A stretch of DNA of 64,000 nt, taken from contig CM062815.1 in assembly GCA_031772625.1 (NCBI GenBank), forward strand, positions 921,794,582-921,858,581, written 5' to 3'. The DNA is from Pinus tabuliformis. Taxonomy: Eukaryota; Streptophyta; Pinopsida; Pinales; Pinaceae. Under the pieces are notes generated by a model that saw only the letters and a list, made by a program, of their open reading frames with translations, searched no databases and was not told the origin of the DNA. Below are positions 19,462-31,599 of this stretch, in pieces. The position numbers and the translations under genes were made by a program. Within the stretch, counting starts at the first letter, position 1; the number at the start of each line of letters is the position of its first letter.

Positions 19462-22440
19462 TAAAATATTATTGATGCCTAGGTGGTAGATTTAGGGGCC
19501 TCATTCCAGGCCACTCCTAATAGGAAACATTTTCATGATTATGTTCAAGGATCTTTTGGACAGTTTTGATTGGGTGATGATAAACCCTGTAAAATCATTG
19601 GAATGGGTACAGTTTTCATAAAATAGTAGAATGGAAATCAATGGCTATTGAAGGAGGTAAGGCATGTTCCATATCTGAAGAAAAATATAATTTCAACAAG
19701 GCAGTTGGGAGGTGAAGGCTGTGTGACTACATTTACAGATAAAACCTAGAAGGTCACTAGAGGAGCCCTAGTAAGAGCAAAAGAAGAAAAGGTTGGTACA
19801 TTGTATTTATGCAATGGTATTTCTAATTCTGTTAATAATTTAACCTCTAGAGGAGAAGATACAACATTATGGCATCATAGGCTTGGGCACATGAGAGAGA
19901 AGGGGATGCAAATTCTTCACTCAAGAAGTTTGTTTCCAGGTTTGAAGCATGTTGATTTAAAATTCTGAGAGAATTGTGTTTATGGAAAACAGAAGAGAGT
20001 CATATTCCTCAGATTTGGGAAAGAAAAGAAGAGCGAAACATTAGAGCTTGTGCATACAGATGTATGGGGACTTACTCAGGTATCATCTCTCGATGGCTCT
20101 CATTTTTATGTTACTTTTATTGATGATGCAACCAAAAAAACCTGGATTTATTGTATTCAAAATAAATATGATATATTTGATACTTTCAAGAAATGGAAAG
20201 ATTTGGTTGAAAATGAGACAGGAAAAAGGTTGAAGTGTCTCAGATCAGATAATGGAGGTGAATATTGTAGCAAAGAGTTTGATAGGTACTATTCAGAGAA
20301 TGGAATTCGTAGAGAGAAGACAATTCCAGGAACACCACAAGAAAATGGTGTGTGAGAAAGGATGAACAGGACAATCATGGAGCGTGCAAGGTGCATGACA
20401 TTGCATGTAGGATTTCCTTTACAATTTTTGGCAGATGCTATAGATACTATTGTTTATCTAATAAACAGAGGGCCTTCAAGTTTCTTGGATGGTGGTATTC
20501 CAGAGGAGGCATGGACAGGTAAAAGGGTAAACTACTGATTTTTAAAAACTTTTGGTTGTGAAGCCTTTGTCCAAATTGATAAAGAAAATAGAACAAAGCT
20601 TGAGGCAAAATCAAAGAAATGTACCTTTATTGGATATGGTGTTAATGATTTTTGTTATCGCTTTTATGATTATGAAAAACACAAAATCATTAGGAGCAGA
20701 GATGTCATATTCAATGAAAAGGTTTCGTATAAGGATCAGATGCAGGAAAAGAAACAAGAAAAAGAAAACAAAGAATACATAGTGCTTGATGAGATCACAT
20801 AACAAGTAAAGGTGCCTGAAAATCATAATGATCAAAAAGAAGAAGAACAACAACAACCACAATAGCAACAAACACCCCAAATGTTTGAAAGTGGTGTTAG
20901 AAGATCTACCAGGACAAGTAGACCCCTTGAACGATACTCTCCTTCATTATATTATGTATTGTTGACTGATTTTGGTGAACCAAAATGTTATGAGGAAGTA
21001 GTGTAGGTAGAAACTAGGAAGAAGTGGGAGCAAACCATGAAAGACGAGATGGACTCCTTAGCACATAACCAGACTTGGGACTTAGTCAAGTTGCCTGTAG
21101 ATAAAACAACATTACATAATAAATGGGTTTACAGGTTGAAGGAAGAAGATGGAGGTAGAAAAAGGTATAAAGCTAGACTTGTGGTGAAGGGGTTTGCACA
21201 GAAAAATGGTATAGACGTTGATGAGATATTTTCTCCTATTGTTAAAATGACTTCAATTAGAACTATTAAGTTTAGTTGCAATTGAAGAACCTTTCTCCAT
21301 GGGGATTTGGAGGAAGAGATATCTATGCAGGAACCATAAGGATATGAGGTCAAAGGGAAGGAGAAACTAGTGTGCAGGTTGAAGAATAGCTTGTATGGCT
21401 TAAAACAGGCTCCAAGGTAGTGGTATCTAAAATTTGACAGGTTTATATCTGAACAAGGTTATACTAGATGTCACTCTGATCATTGTGTTTATCTCAAAAG
21501 CCAAAATGATTGCAGCTATATTATATTGTTATTGTATGTAGATGACATGCTTGTTGCAAGTTCTAACCTGCATGAAATACATGTGCTCAAAAGAAAATTG
21601 GCAAACTCATTTGCAATGAAGGATTTGGGTGCTGCAAAATAAATCCTTGGTATGAGAATAACTAGATACAAGAAGAATTGCAAATTAACATTGTCTCAGA
21701 GTGAGTACATACAAAAGGTGTTAAAGATTTAATATGAAAAATGCAAAACTGGTTAGTATACCTTTGGCTAGCCATTTCAAACTAAGGAAATGTGTCCCAA
21801 GGCTCAGAAAGAAATGGATTATATGTCTAAAGTTCCATATGCATCATCAGTTGGAAGCTTAATGTATGCAATCTTCTGCACAAGGACTGATATTGCACAT
21901 GCAGTGAGAGTTGTAAGTAGGTACATGAATAATCCAGGAAAAGAACACTGGATGGCAGTGAAGTGGATTCTCAGGTATTTGAGAGGTACCACAAATCAAG
22001 AATTATGCTTTGGTGTTTCAAACATTTCTCTACAGGGACATGTTGATGCAGATATGGCGAGTGATAGAGATAACAGGAGGAGCACCACAGGGTATGTGTT
22101 TACTGTGGGTGGAACATCTGTCAAGTTGGGTCTCAAAACTACAAAGCCTTGTTGCATTCTCAACAACGGAAGCAAAGTATGTTGCTACTACAGAGGCTGG
22201 TAAAGAAATGATTTGGTTACAAAATTTCTGGATGAATTGGGTAAGAAGCAGGAGTTGGGCAGGTTATACAGTGATAGCCAGAGTGCCATACATCTCACAA
22301 AGAACTCTGCATTTCATTCCAAGACTAAAATTATATAGCTCAAGTACTATTTCATATGGTCAGTGTTGGAAGATGGACAGTTGAAGCTGGAAAATATACA
22401 CACTAGCTAGAATCCTGTAGATATATTAACAAAATTTGTA
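19462..22440 (+). pseudogene. pol: Copia pol of element E: protease, integrase, RT, RNase H
   Basis: The protease is degenerate (VVDLGASFQATPN near 19485, Asp-Leu-Gly where Asp-Ser-Gly is usual). Integrase follows: LWHHRLGHM near 19868, then HTDVWG, FIDDATKKTW, RSDNGGEY and a Glu in TPQENG. RT has KARLVVKGFAQ and an intact YVDD in LLYVDDML at about 21529-21555. RNase H shows VDADMASD and RRSTTGYVF near 22040-22100, then a frameshift to STTEAKYVATTEAGKE. At least ten stops or frameshifts make it inactive. Copia domain order is PR-INT-RT-RH, as seen. Confidence 0.85.
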
Positions 22441-22500
22441 ACCAGGGAGAAACTGAGTTTTTTCTCAGTTTCAATTGGTCTTCAAGTATGATGAAGAAGA

Positions 22501-22833
22501 TGTTAGGTCCCTATACTACTAGTGTAAACCCTTATTGTTATTAGTACAACCCCCTAATTATATTTTTGTGCCCATGTAGTCTCCATATTGTTATTATTGT
22601 GCCCCATAGAAGCTCACTATTGTTATTATTGTGCCCTTACATTATTATTGTTATGTCGACATTGATTATATTATGACCCCTTAGACTCCTATATATAGAA
22701 ATGAGGTCTTGTCATTTGTATCATCCAAGAATTATTCATTTGTGTAATGTAAAGGAGGTTTCCCCCTCGAATAGGCTTATTTCTAAGGCGTTGATCTATA
22801 TTTTCTATCTTTTTGTGAGTTGGTTTCATAGGA
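22501..22833 (+). repeat. 5' LTR of element F
   Basis: TGTTAGGTCCCTATACTAC to TTTCATAGGA, 333 bp. It aligns with 25434-25756 and, reversed, with the element G LTRs. The primer binding site TGGTATTAGAGC follows at 22836-22847 (initiator-Met type, one mismatch). Confidence 0.8.
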
Positions 22834-23610
22834 TTTGGTATTAGAGCTTTGGATTCTAGGGTTTCGCTACTCCAAACAGGTCATCATGGAATTTTCACTA
22901 TAACGTTTTCGCTACGAAGTTTCAGAAGCCAAAAATAAAACCCATTTGAGAAGAAATCGATCTGAACCTCAGGTCCGAATTTTAGATCTCGTCTCATTAT
23001 ATTTTCGGATGTATGATCTAAGGAAGTTAGGATTTTTGCAAGCTCCACAATTTCATCTAAAACAGGTCATTGTGGAATTTTCACTATAATGTGTTCAATA
23101 CAAAGTTGTAGAAGCTAAAAAACAAACCTAGTTTAAAAGAAATATGTCTGAACCTTGGGTCCAAATTTCATATCTTGTCTCGCTATATTTTCGGATATAT
23201 GATCTGAGGAAGTTAGGGATTTTGCAGACTCCCAAATTACATATTAAACAAGTGACCTTGGGAAAATCATCATAAGTTTCTCTCTGAGCATCGGATTGAA
23301 ATTTCATCAGAAGTTACAGAAAGAGGACGGACTGTAGTTTTCAGTGTATATTTTTCAAATCCGAAATTCAAAACAGGCACACATGGCACTTCATACAAGT
23401 ACGCTCTTCTGCAAAGGTATATAATTAGTTCATCTTGGGAGATTGTGCATAACTCTTTCTTGGAGAATCCAATTTCAATCAGACTGGTGGCATTGGAAAG
23501 AGGATGCAAAGTGCTACTACAGTTCGTGATTTTAGAACTAGAAGATTTGAAATTATAGAGTTACAGTCATTTCAAGACCGAACTCCTAAAATCAAGAAAG
23601 GGCGAGATGA
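22834..23610 (+). other. Leader of element F
   Basis: Noncoding sequence homologous to the element G leader at 48900-49539 in reverse orientation. Both contain the segment around CCAATTTCAATCAGACTGG and two tandem-like blocks around GGTCATNGTGGAATTTTCACTATAA. No gene is seen. Confidence 0.55.
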
Positions 23611-24756
23611 GGAAGTTTGATGGCAAGGATCCGGTAAATTGGATACTACAAATGGAGCAATATTTTGATCTACATGAGGTGCAACTATTATAAAAGGTAC
23701 ATATTGCATCTTCATATTTAGAACCAAATCAATTTTTTACTGTATAAAGGGATTTGTTCTCATAAACCACTTTTTACGTGGTCAATTTTCACGGAGGAAA
23801 TGATAGCACATTATGAGGATACAAAGAGAAACACCTTCTTTAGCCAATTGATAAATCTCAAACAAAAGTGTTCAATGGCAGATCACATTGAGGAATTTCA
23901 AAAATTGAATATAAGGGTAAATCATATTCCATAGGAGCAAAGGATTGATGTCTTCATAGGTACTTTAGAGGATAACATTCAACATGAGATTCGTCTTTGG
24001 GAACCTGATTCATTGGAGAAGGAATTTAGGTGGGAAAGAAAAATTGAAAGCAAAATTATGGAAACAAGGAATTCCACCACTCATGACTATAATTATGGAA
24101 GTGTTTTTTCTCCTAGCCTTCCACAACCTACAAGGTTTACACCACAACAATTGGAAGAAAAAAGAGAAAAAGGACTTTGTTACAATTGCGATAGAAAATA
24201 CACTAAAGGTCATAAGTGTGCTGAGAAGAAATTATTTTACATAAATTATGAAGAGGAGGAAGAAAAGGATCAAGAAACATCAAAAGAAGAGGATACACAC
24301 CAGGAACCAACCCCAGAGAAAGAAGAAATGAATCCAACCATATCTTGTAAAGCATTCGTAAGAATTACCACTCCTCAAACTCTCAAGATAGAAGGACATA
24401 TCAAGAAGAAAAAGGTTCAAGATGTGAAAGATCACATTGAGAAAGAAGAAATGAATCCAACCATATCTTGTAATGCATTGGTCGGAATTACCACTCCTCA
24501 AACTATCAAGATAGAAGGACATATCAAGAAGAAAAATGTTCAAGAAGTGAAAGATCACATCAAGCATCAAGAAATGAATCTGACCATATCTTGTAAAGCA
24601 TTGAAAGAAATTACCACTCCTCAAACTCTCAAGATAGAAGGACACATCAAGAAGAAAAAGGTTCAAGCAGTGAAAGATCTCATTGAGCATCAACAACAAG
24701 TTCTCCAAGTTTTAAAGGATAATGCCACTTTGGTGCAGAATCAAATGAAACAATAG
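23611..24756 (+). pseudogene. gag: Element F gag with chimeric threefold repeat
   Basis: The capsid region begins MRKFDGKDPVNWILQMEQYFDL (cf. element G) and is broken by stops up to about 24000. An open frame 24013-24756 carries the zinc knuckle [14 protein letters not shown]. It then has three copies of a 41-codon unit that joins the segment before protease (MNPTISC...IEGHIKKKKV) to part of the integrase C-terminal region (VKDHIE). The last copy runs on into the integrase tail HQQQVLQVLKDN. The protease active site is absent. Confidence 0.7.
24322..24690 (+). repeat. Three tandem 123-bp units inside element F
   Basis: The unit starts are 24322, 24445 and 24568. The period of 123 bp keeps the frame, and units are more than 85 percent alike by eye. 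The unit is chimeric (gag/protease border plus integrase C-terminus), so it arose after the deletion that joined those parts. Confidence 0.75.
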
Positions 24757-25433
24757 GTAGATCAACATCGTAGTGAAAGAATTTTTGATGTAGGTGATTG
24801 GGTATTTTTACGGCTACATCTCAAGCAAGCTATTTATGATAAGGAAATGTTGGCAATACTACATGCACTTAAGAAATGGCGACCTTACCCAATGGGAAGA
24901 CACTTCAAGGTAAAAATGGATCATGATAATCTTAAATACTTTTTAGAAAAAATATTATCTATAGAAGAACAGAAAAAATGGGTCACAAATATGTTGGGTT
25001 ATGACTTTGACATCATCTACAGAAAAGGGAAGCAAAATTTTGTTGCAATGTAATCTCAAGAAAGGATGAGGATGTGGAAGCATTGTTCTGTGCTATTTCT
25101 ATTATCCAACGAGATTGGATAAACGAAGCAAGGGATGAATGGAAGAAGGACAAAGATGTGTGGCCACTCATTCAAAAGTTGTAGAAGATCCCAATTCAAA
25201 CAATATTGCTAGAACTTAAAGAGGAAAGAAAAATCATATTGGAACCTGGAGCAGTGATAGAAACAAGAACCCGACAGCTACGAAATCGATCAATTTTAGA
25301 GTATCTCATCAAGTGGAAGATCTTACCCGCTGAAGATTCCACATGGGAGGACAAGCATTTTTATACAAAAGCATCAAGAACTACTCAAGCATTGAGGACA
25401 ACACTTTTTGATGGAGAGGGGCATGTCAGGTCA
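24757..25433 (+). pseudogene. Scrambled integrase tail, RNase H and chromodomain of element F
   Basis: The order of fragments is integrase tail (RSERIFDVGDWVFLR, 24776-24813), RNase H (YDKEMLAILHALKKW to DFDIIYRKGKQN, 24834-25042), then a chromodomain (LEYLIKWKILPAEDSTWED, about 25287-25350). In an intact element RNase H precedes integrase, so the first two are in swapped order. Stops are present. A polypurine tract GATGGAGAGGGGCA lies directly before the 3' LTR. Confidence 0.65.
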
Positions 25434-25756
25434 CTATACTACTAGTGTAACCCCTTATTGTTATTAGTACAACCCCCTTATTATTATTTTTTTGTGCCCA
25501 TGTAGTCTCCATATTTTTATTATTGTGCCCCATAGAAGCCCACTATTGTTATTATTGTGCCCTTACATTATTATTGTTATGTCGGCTCTGATTATATTAT
25601 GACCCCTTAGACTCCTATATATAGAAAGGATGTCTTATCATTTGTATCATCCAATAATTGTTCATTTGTGTAATGTAGAGGTTGCCCCCTCAAAGAGGCT
25701 TATTTCTAAGGTGTTGATCTATATTTTCCATCATTTTGTGAGCTGGTTTCATAACA
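25434..25756 (+). repeat. 3' LTR of element F
   Basis: 323 bp from TGTCAGGTC to TTTCATAACA. It is a few percent different from the 5' copy. Confidence 0.8.
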
Positions 25757-25848
25757 AAAGATGAGAAACAGCCAGGTCCAAAGTGGAGTCATTTTCCAAC
25801 AAACGAAGCAGCCGTGGAGTTGCTATAATCAGTCTCCAAGAGGGAGAT

Positions 25849-26450
25849 TGTTGGGTATGGAGCCTAATTATCTTATTTATTTAGAGGTATTGCCACATTG
25901 GACCCTAGTTCATAATGTGGCTGCAACACTGCCCATAAAATGTATGCTGCAAGGGGGGTCCGGGGGGGGGGTGCGATCTTTGGGAGCCCCCCCTTGGCCA
26001 GGGATTGGGGGCAGTGCCCCTAAAGCTAAAAATAGATGTAAAATTTCCTTGTAAAATTTTGTAATTTCGTAATCAATCTGGGCCATTCATTAGGTGGAGA
26101 TCTGACAGTAGAAGTTATGTTTAATTTAGGGTTTTTTTTCCCTAGAAGGCAACCCCTCACTATATATGAGGGAATTGTATTGCGTCTATGTAGATCTGTA
26201 TTCAGAGAGAGAAAGAGAGAGGAGATTGTGGGAGAGCAAAGAGGGAATTGCAACGGATCTACTATAGGTCGTATCTCTTCATTTTGTTGGATAATATATA
26301 ATGAAGGACTGGTCGTTCCTCTGTGGACGTAGCCCAAATTGGGTGAACCACGTATATCTGTGTCTCTCTTGTTTTATGCGTTTTCTGTATTTATATTTCT
26401 ACAATATATTTTATGCATTCCATTACTATGTAATATATAATTTTCTAACA
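25849..26450 (+). repeat. 3' LTR of element E
   Basis: 602 bp, preceded by the polypurine tract CCAAGAGGGAGAT. A TATA box lies near 26160. It has a longer G run (about 25955-25969) than the 5' copy. Confidence 0.85.
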
Positions 26451-27428
26451 GTTAAAAACCAAAGTTTTAATGTTATTTTTGTAAAAAGATGTAAAGTATC
26501 CACAATTTATGGACGTGGAGCGCGTAGATGGTTAGGAGTCAAAAAGGGTTTTAGCCCTTCTTTATGTAAAAGTTGAGTCAATTTTGAGATCCACCCATGG
26601 TCTGCAGAACATGGGATTGTATGTAAAAAGGCTATAAATAGGTGCGTCTTAGAGATTCTAAGGTATATCGAAGAATAGAGATAATAATGAATGTAAGGGG
26701 TCAATAGAAGATAGTGTTGAGAAGTGGGTCGTAGAGGGGAGAAAGGATCTGCAGCTGAGTGCACAGAAGCCTAGGTAGAGTCTACAACTGAGTGCGTGGA
26801 CCCCTACAACTGGGTGCACAGGGTAGTTTTGAGTATGTAAACACCATATTGAAGATCAATAAAGAAGACTATTGAAGAATTCCTATGTTTATCTGTCTAC
26901 TTTCGTTTATTTATGATTGCGGTATATGCTATATATGAATAATGTATTTATGAAATATTGATCTAATGATGCATGACTCTATGTAATAAATCTTAATAAC
27001 TGTACACATTGCATGTTAAGTACTTTCGCGTAGATTATGATACAATCTAGTATGTTTATTAAATACTTAAGTAGATCTGTGCGAGTTCAGATCTAGGGTT
27101 ATTTTCTAATGTGTGTAAGTGGAAAAATAAACTATTAAGGGTCCATAAAAGCCAATCGTAGACATTCGTGAAGGTCCAGAAGCTCTTTAAAGGGAGTTGT
27201 AGTACCGAACCCTAAGAAGTTCATAGACCTGCGCGAAGGCAGATCTAGGTCATTTAAAGACATCACACTGATCTTTGGATGTGGAAACTTGGTTCCAACA
27301 TCCCCCCATACTGCTTCGGGTGAGACTTCAACCTGCACTACGTGGGTTGATGTCGAAAGGGCTAGTATTGTAGGTTTTTGTTTGGTGCAATTAACTTTGA
27401 ACCTGGACCAGGACCCACTAAGACAACA
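26451..27428 (+). repeat. 3' LTR of element D, right fragment
   Basis: It continues the D LTR from GTTAAAAACC to AAGACAACA. TATA box CTATAAATAGG near 26630. Confidence 0.8.
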
Positions 27429-29374
27429 ATTCTCTCTCTCTCTCACTCTTGGACACTTAGAGTTTCTTGGAGCATTTTGACATTGGATCAAGAAAGGTAA
27501 AGAAGGAAAGAGGAAGCAAATATCAAGTAGGGAAAGGTAGGATCAAGCAGCTACAACAGGATTCATTGCAGGTATCGATTTGCATGTATATTTTCCTTGC
27601 TAGATTTTCCATGCATGGTATTGCATGCAGTTCTTTTGTTGTTGTTACATTATCCATTCATTTACAAGTAAAAATATGATGAGAGCCATACATAGCTTTT
27701 GTCATAAAACACACATATAACCAACATAATAACAATAGAAATACTCGATGAGAATTAATAATTAAATACTCGGTATTTAATAATAATAATTATTATTTAT
27801 TATATAATAATTGATTATTATTATATTAATATTATATTAATTTATATATTAGTTATTTTATTAATTAATATATGAATTATTATATTAATTTATTTTAAAT
27901 ATTAATTATTTATATTTTCTAATATGATTTAAATAAATATATTAAATTAGTTAGTATGATTTAAATATATTAATTTAATCAATAATTATTATTATAATAT
28001 TTAATTATTAATTAATTATTTATTATATAATAATTGATTATTATTATACTAATATTATATTAATTTATATAATAGTTATTTCATTAATTAATGTATGAAT
28101 TATTATATTAATTTATTTTAAATGTTAATTATTTATAATAATTAATATGAAATAAAAATAAAATTATATAAAATTAAAGATTCTAGCCGACAGTGTGTTC
28201 TTCCTTGAAAATTTCTTCCTCATTAGTATTTATTCTGCCTTATTGCTCTTCTTTTATCATCATTCTTCAACCCTGATGATGGATCCCACTTGGGATTTGA
28301 AACGTTGGTATAAAAATGTTCATACTGTGGATTCTCCGATCACTGATTCAAAAGACACAAACCACAGATCTCTTAAATCCAAGATTTTACTATGGTAAAA
28401 TTAAATCCAAATGGTGTATTTCGATCCACCTAGTTAGAAATGACTAGGCGACCATTTTTTGGTGATAACACGAGGGTGAATGGCTGAAGAGAGATTTGGC
28501 TCAACCATTTCATGGTCAGGTGGAATGTGGAAGTCCCATCCCGCATTTTGGTTTTTCATAATTAATGAAAGGTTATCTCTCCTTGTATTCTATGAGCATT
28601 TTTATGGATTATATGTGGTCTATATGGATGTACTTTCATGAGTATTTCTATTTTTATTATGTTGGTTATATGTGTGTTTTATGACAAAAGCTATGTATGG
28701 CTCTCATCATATTTTTACTTGTAAATGAATGGATAATGTATCTATGGCCTAATAGATGGTAATGAAACAAATGACATGAGGGAACAATGATTCTTAGTGA
28801 TTCTCAGATAAGTACAAGATCCCTATGTTTAATTTTGTTGGTTACACCTATAGATTACATGCTTGCAACATGTTTGACGAAATGTCTGTCATGGCTAGTA
28901 GGGATTTGATTAATGTTTTGTTTAACTTATTTCTTTTGCATCATTGTTTCCATGTTCTTTCACTGATCTTAAGCTATCATTCCATTTTGGGAAGTGACTT
29001 GGGCTCTAGGCCTGAAAAAGTGGCTTAAATCCCGAGGACGCTAGCATAAAACTGGAAAGTTGAGTCTCTGGACACTGGCAAAAAATCTTGTGAGAGAGAA
29101 TTTGGGTTTCTAGACACTATCATGCCTAGAGCATGAGAACGACTGAGGCCTAAGTTGTCCAAAAGCTCATTGGTACCCAAGGGAAAGCTGTCTGAAGTGT
29201 TGGATTGGTTCTTGTGGGTCCTGAAGCTGATGTTGAATTTCTATGTGTTATGTTCCCATTAATTCCACTTCCTTAAGATCACATAGGAGGTCGAATAAAA
29301 TCATAGTAGCCTCTTGTCGCATGTTTACCCCGGTTGGCTAGTTACTTGGGTAGATGTGGGAGCAGGGTGTTACA
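27429..29374 (+). repeat. 5' LTR of element C, right fragment
   Basis: Resumes at ATTCTCTCTC and ends TGTTACA at 29374. It aligns with the 3' LTR except for about 27648-28478. There an AT-rich filler and an inverted copy of downstream LTR sequence replace the tandem-repeat region seen at 54000-54600 in the 3' LTR. Confidence 0.75.
27648..28741. repeat. Inverted repeat (about 100 bp arms) enclosing AT-rich filler
   Basis: The arm at about 27648-27755 is an almost perfect reverse complement of 28641-28741 (around GGTTATATGTGTGTTTTATG). Between the arms lies AT-only DNA (27760-28180) with an imperfect direct duplication of about 115 bp (27797-27911 and 28018-28134). A short unassigned piece with no recognised gene follows. 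Confidence 0.7.
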
Positions 29375-29377
29375 GAG

Positions 29378-29389
29378 TGGTATCAGAGC
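29378..29389 (+). other. Primer binding site of element C
   Basis: TGGTATCAGAGC, complementary to initiator-Met tRNA, three bases after the LTR end. Confidence 0.8.
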
Positions 29390-30069
29390 ATGGTTCACCC
29401 CTCAGGTTGGATGGGTGGTGTGCATTGGCCATGCATGCATGTCCATTGCATTTGTGTCTCTTACACTTTCATTCCATGTGTTTGTTGCATTTTCTTGATG
29501 ATTGATCATGGTGGTAGTAAGGTTGTCATAAGGAACTTGATGATTGATTTTGTGGAATGCATCGTTATGAGTATATGACTGGTTACATATTGTTGTATGT
29601 CGCTTACATGTTGATTATATGTCGGTCGATTACATCATTGTATGTTAGGTCACATTCTTGTAGGTTTGATTACATGTATCAGTCTTGTAGGTTGGTTAGA
29701 AGAATTGATCGCTTACGTTCGAGTACATGCATTTGTGTGTAGGTGTATTCGATTAGGAATTGCTTGTGCATGTTGATAGTTTCATGTGGGAATGTGTATA
29801 ATGGAGTAATGGTTGTTTTCATGCATGAGGTCATAACATGCATTATTGATATGGCCTTGCATTGATGACTAGACCCTAACTAGAGTGATGTTTATGTGTT
29901 GATACATTTATTTGTGTATGTCCATATGTTGTTATGTTTATGTTATACATGTATCACGTTGATTTGTTGATCTTGCAGATGAGGTATCCTCTCCAAATTA
30001 TACTAACGTATGTTGATTTGTTTTGATTTGGTTTATATGACATATTATGCATTGCAGGAAATAGGTCAA
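29390..30069 (+). other. Leader of element C
   Basis: Noncoding GT-rich leader. A GTATGTTGATT ... TTATGCATTGCAG stretch at 30009-30058 could be a 50-nt intron; similar borders occur in element I near 57932-57982. No gene is seen. Confidence 0.4.
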
Positions 30070-31594
30070 ATGGCTAGCAAGATGGTAAACAAAATAGAAT
30101 CTCCTTATGAATCATATGAGCAGCGTGGTGTGGGGCACTCTTCTGATTTGGTAGACACTTTGAGAATATTGAAGGAAGAAATAAGGAGTTGTAAGGTTGA
30201 TAGCGACTGTGTCATACATGCACAAGAGAAGCAAGAAAATGTTAATGATATACTTCTTTGGAGTTTTTCAGACTTGCAACGACAAGGGCCTCTTCGAATA
30301 AGACATGGACATGAGGATAGAACTAATGGGGCATATGGAAGTAGGTCTCCTAGTAGACACAGGTTGGATATATATGACATGGTGAGAGATGGAAGGTTGT
30401 TGGACACTTCGGATAGGAGAGGCAATAGATACAGGGACTATTCTAGTTTTGTTTTTGATAGACATCATGATCATCATCACTATGCTTCTTATAGGAGGAG
30501 TGATGGGGGATATTTTCCATATGAATTTAAGAAAGCTAAGCCATATACTTTTGATGGAGATGTGAAGAAGCCAAAAGATGTAGAGGCTTGGATACCTGGG
30601 ATGAACACATTCTTTGAGTTGCATGATTACATGGATAACATGAAGGACATAGTGGCGATCTTCAGCTTGAAAGGTAAAGCGAACATTTGGTGGGAAGATG
30701 TTAAGCGGGTCAAAGACATCAGGACAGATGACTTGAGTTGGCGGGAGTTCAAATGGATTTTCAAGAAGAAATACTTGTCGTAAAGGTACAACGACATTAA
30801 GGCTAAAGAATTTTATGAGCTAAAGTTGGGATTAATGACAGATGAATAGTAGATGACCATGTTTCTGGAGCTATTGAGGTATGTACTGTATCTTACTAAT
30901 GAGAAGGCTAAATTTTAGCGTTTTGTCAATGGTTTACCATTAGCATTTGGAGATCGGATTGAGTATGATGAGCCTCGGTCACTTGAGGAAGTCATTGGGA
31001 AACTAAAGCACTGTTATGAAAAGTCAAAGTGTAAGAATGAATATAAAAAGGGATGGAAGGGAAAAGACAAAGGTAAAGGTAAATGGTAGCCTAAGAGAAC
31101 AAGGCCTCAGAATGCAGATGAGAAAGAAAATGTGGCACCGAAAAAGAGGTTTAATGGAGCTAGAGTGGGACATGAGTCACAACAGCAGCATATATGTGTT
31201 GATACTGGTCGATTGGAGTGTTGGACATGTTGCAATGAGAACCTTAAGAGAGACTATCCATAGAATCCTGGTGGTAGGCCTTAGATATATAGTGCGCAAA
31301 AGGCACTAACTATTGGGGATGTTGGTCAGAGCGTTCTGTGTATCTATGGTGTAGTGGACAACAGACATGCATAACATTAGGAATCTATCATTGAGATGGC
31401 CAGTGAGCTTTTTTGATCAAGTTATTTCTATTTTGATTGACCTCGGAACTAATTATAGCTATGTTAGTCCTAACTTGGTGGACAACTTGGTTTGAGTAAG
31501 GAATTGCATGAAAAGTCTTGGTTAGTGTAGTTGGCTATACGTATAAATAAGTAAGTTCATCATTGTGTAAGATCTTGTGCATTTGATTTGAATG
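30070..31594 (+). pseudogene. gag: Element C gag and start of protease
   Basis: An open frame to 30783 starts MASKMVNKIESPYESYEQ at 30070, with a His-rich stretch (DRHHDHHHYASY). The chromovirus capsid core follows: FKKAKPYTFDGDVKKPKDVEAW, KGKANIWWEDV, WREFKWIFKKKYLS. After the TAA at 30781 the same frame continues with stops through EFYELKLGLM and a degenerate knuckle (CWTCCNENLKRDYP). The protease begins ILIDLGTNYSYVSPNLVDNL near 31410-31480, with Leu for Ser/Thr in the active-site triplet. It is cut at 31594 by element G. Confidence 0.75.
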
Positions 31595-31599
31595 GTATG

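Larger units (their letters stand above)
22501..25756 (+). mobile_element. Rearranged chromovirus derivative F, inserted in copia element E
   Basis: The LTRs at 22501-22833 and 25434-25756 belong to the family of element G. The target-site duplication is GAAGA/AAAGA (22496-22500, 25757-25761). The internal 2.6 kb keeps the leader, gag with zinc knuckle, then a threefold repeat and scrambled pieces of integrase C-terminus, RNase H and chromodomain. RT and the integrase core are missing. Confidence 0.85.
17950..26450 (+). mobile_element. Ty1/copia element E
   Basis: The LTRs at 17950-18547 and 25849-26450 begin TGTTGGGT and end TTCTAACA. The flanks GTTAA at 17945-17949 and 26451-26455 are a perfect target-site duplication. 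Internally gag, protease, integrase, RT and RNase H occur in copia order. Element F is inserted near its 3' end. Many stops show it is inactive. Confidence 0.9.
16001..27428 (+). mobile_element. Element D without gag-pol, inserted in the 5' LTR of C
   Basis: The ends TGTTGGGATGGGG and AAGACAACA bound two LTRs of about 1 kb and an internal region of only about 900 bp with no gag, protease, RT or integrase. The flanking duplication is ATTTT/ATTCT. The 3' LTR was later split by copia element E. It fits a non-autonomous large retrotransposon derivative (LARD-like). Confidence 0.8.

Noticed and set aside
27135..27491. 118-codon minus-strand ORF
   Set aside because: It crosses the D/C junction and lies within LTR sequence; the composition is not protein-like.
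27760..28180. AT-rich stretch as an organelle insertion
   Set aside because: I recognise no organellar gene in it. Low complexity alone is no evidence; a database search would decide.
29378..29389. tRNA gene fragments suggested by tRNA-like primer sequences
   Set aside because: These are retrotransposon primer binding sites next to LTR ends. No complete tRNA cloverleaf was found in the window.
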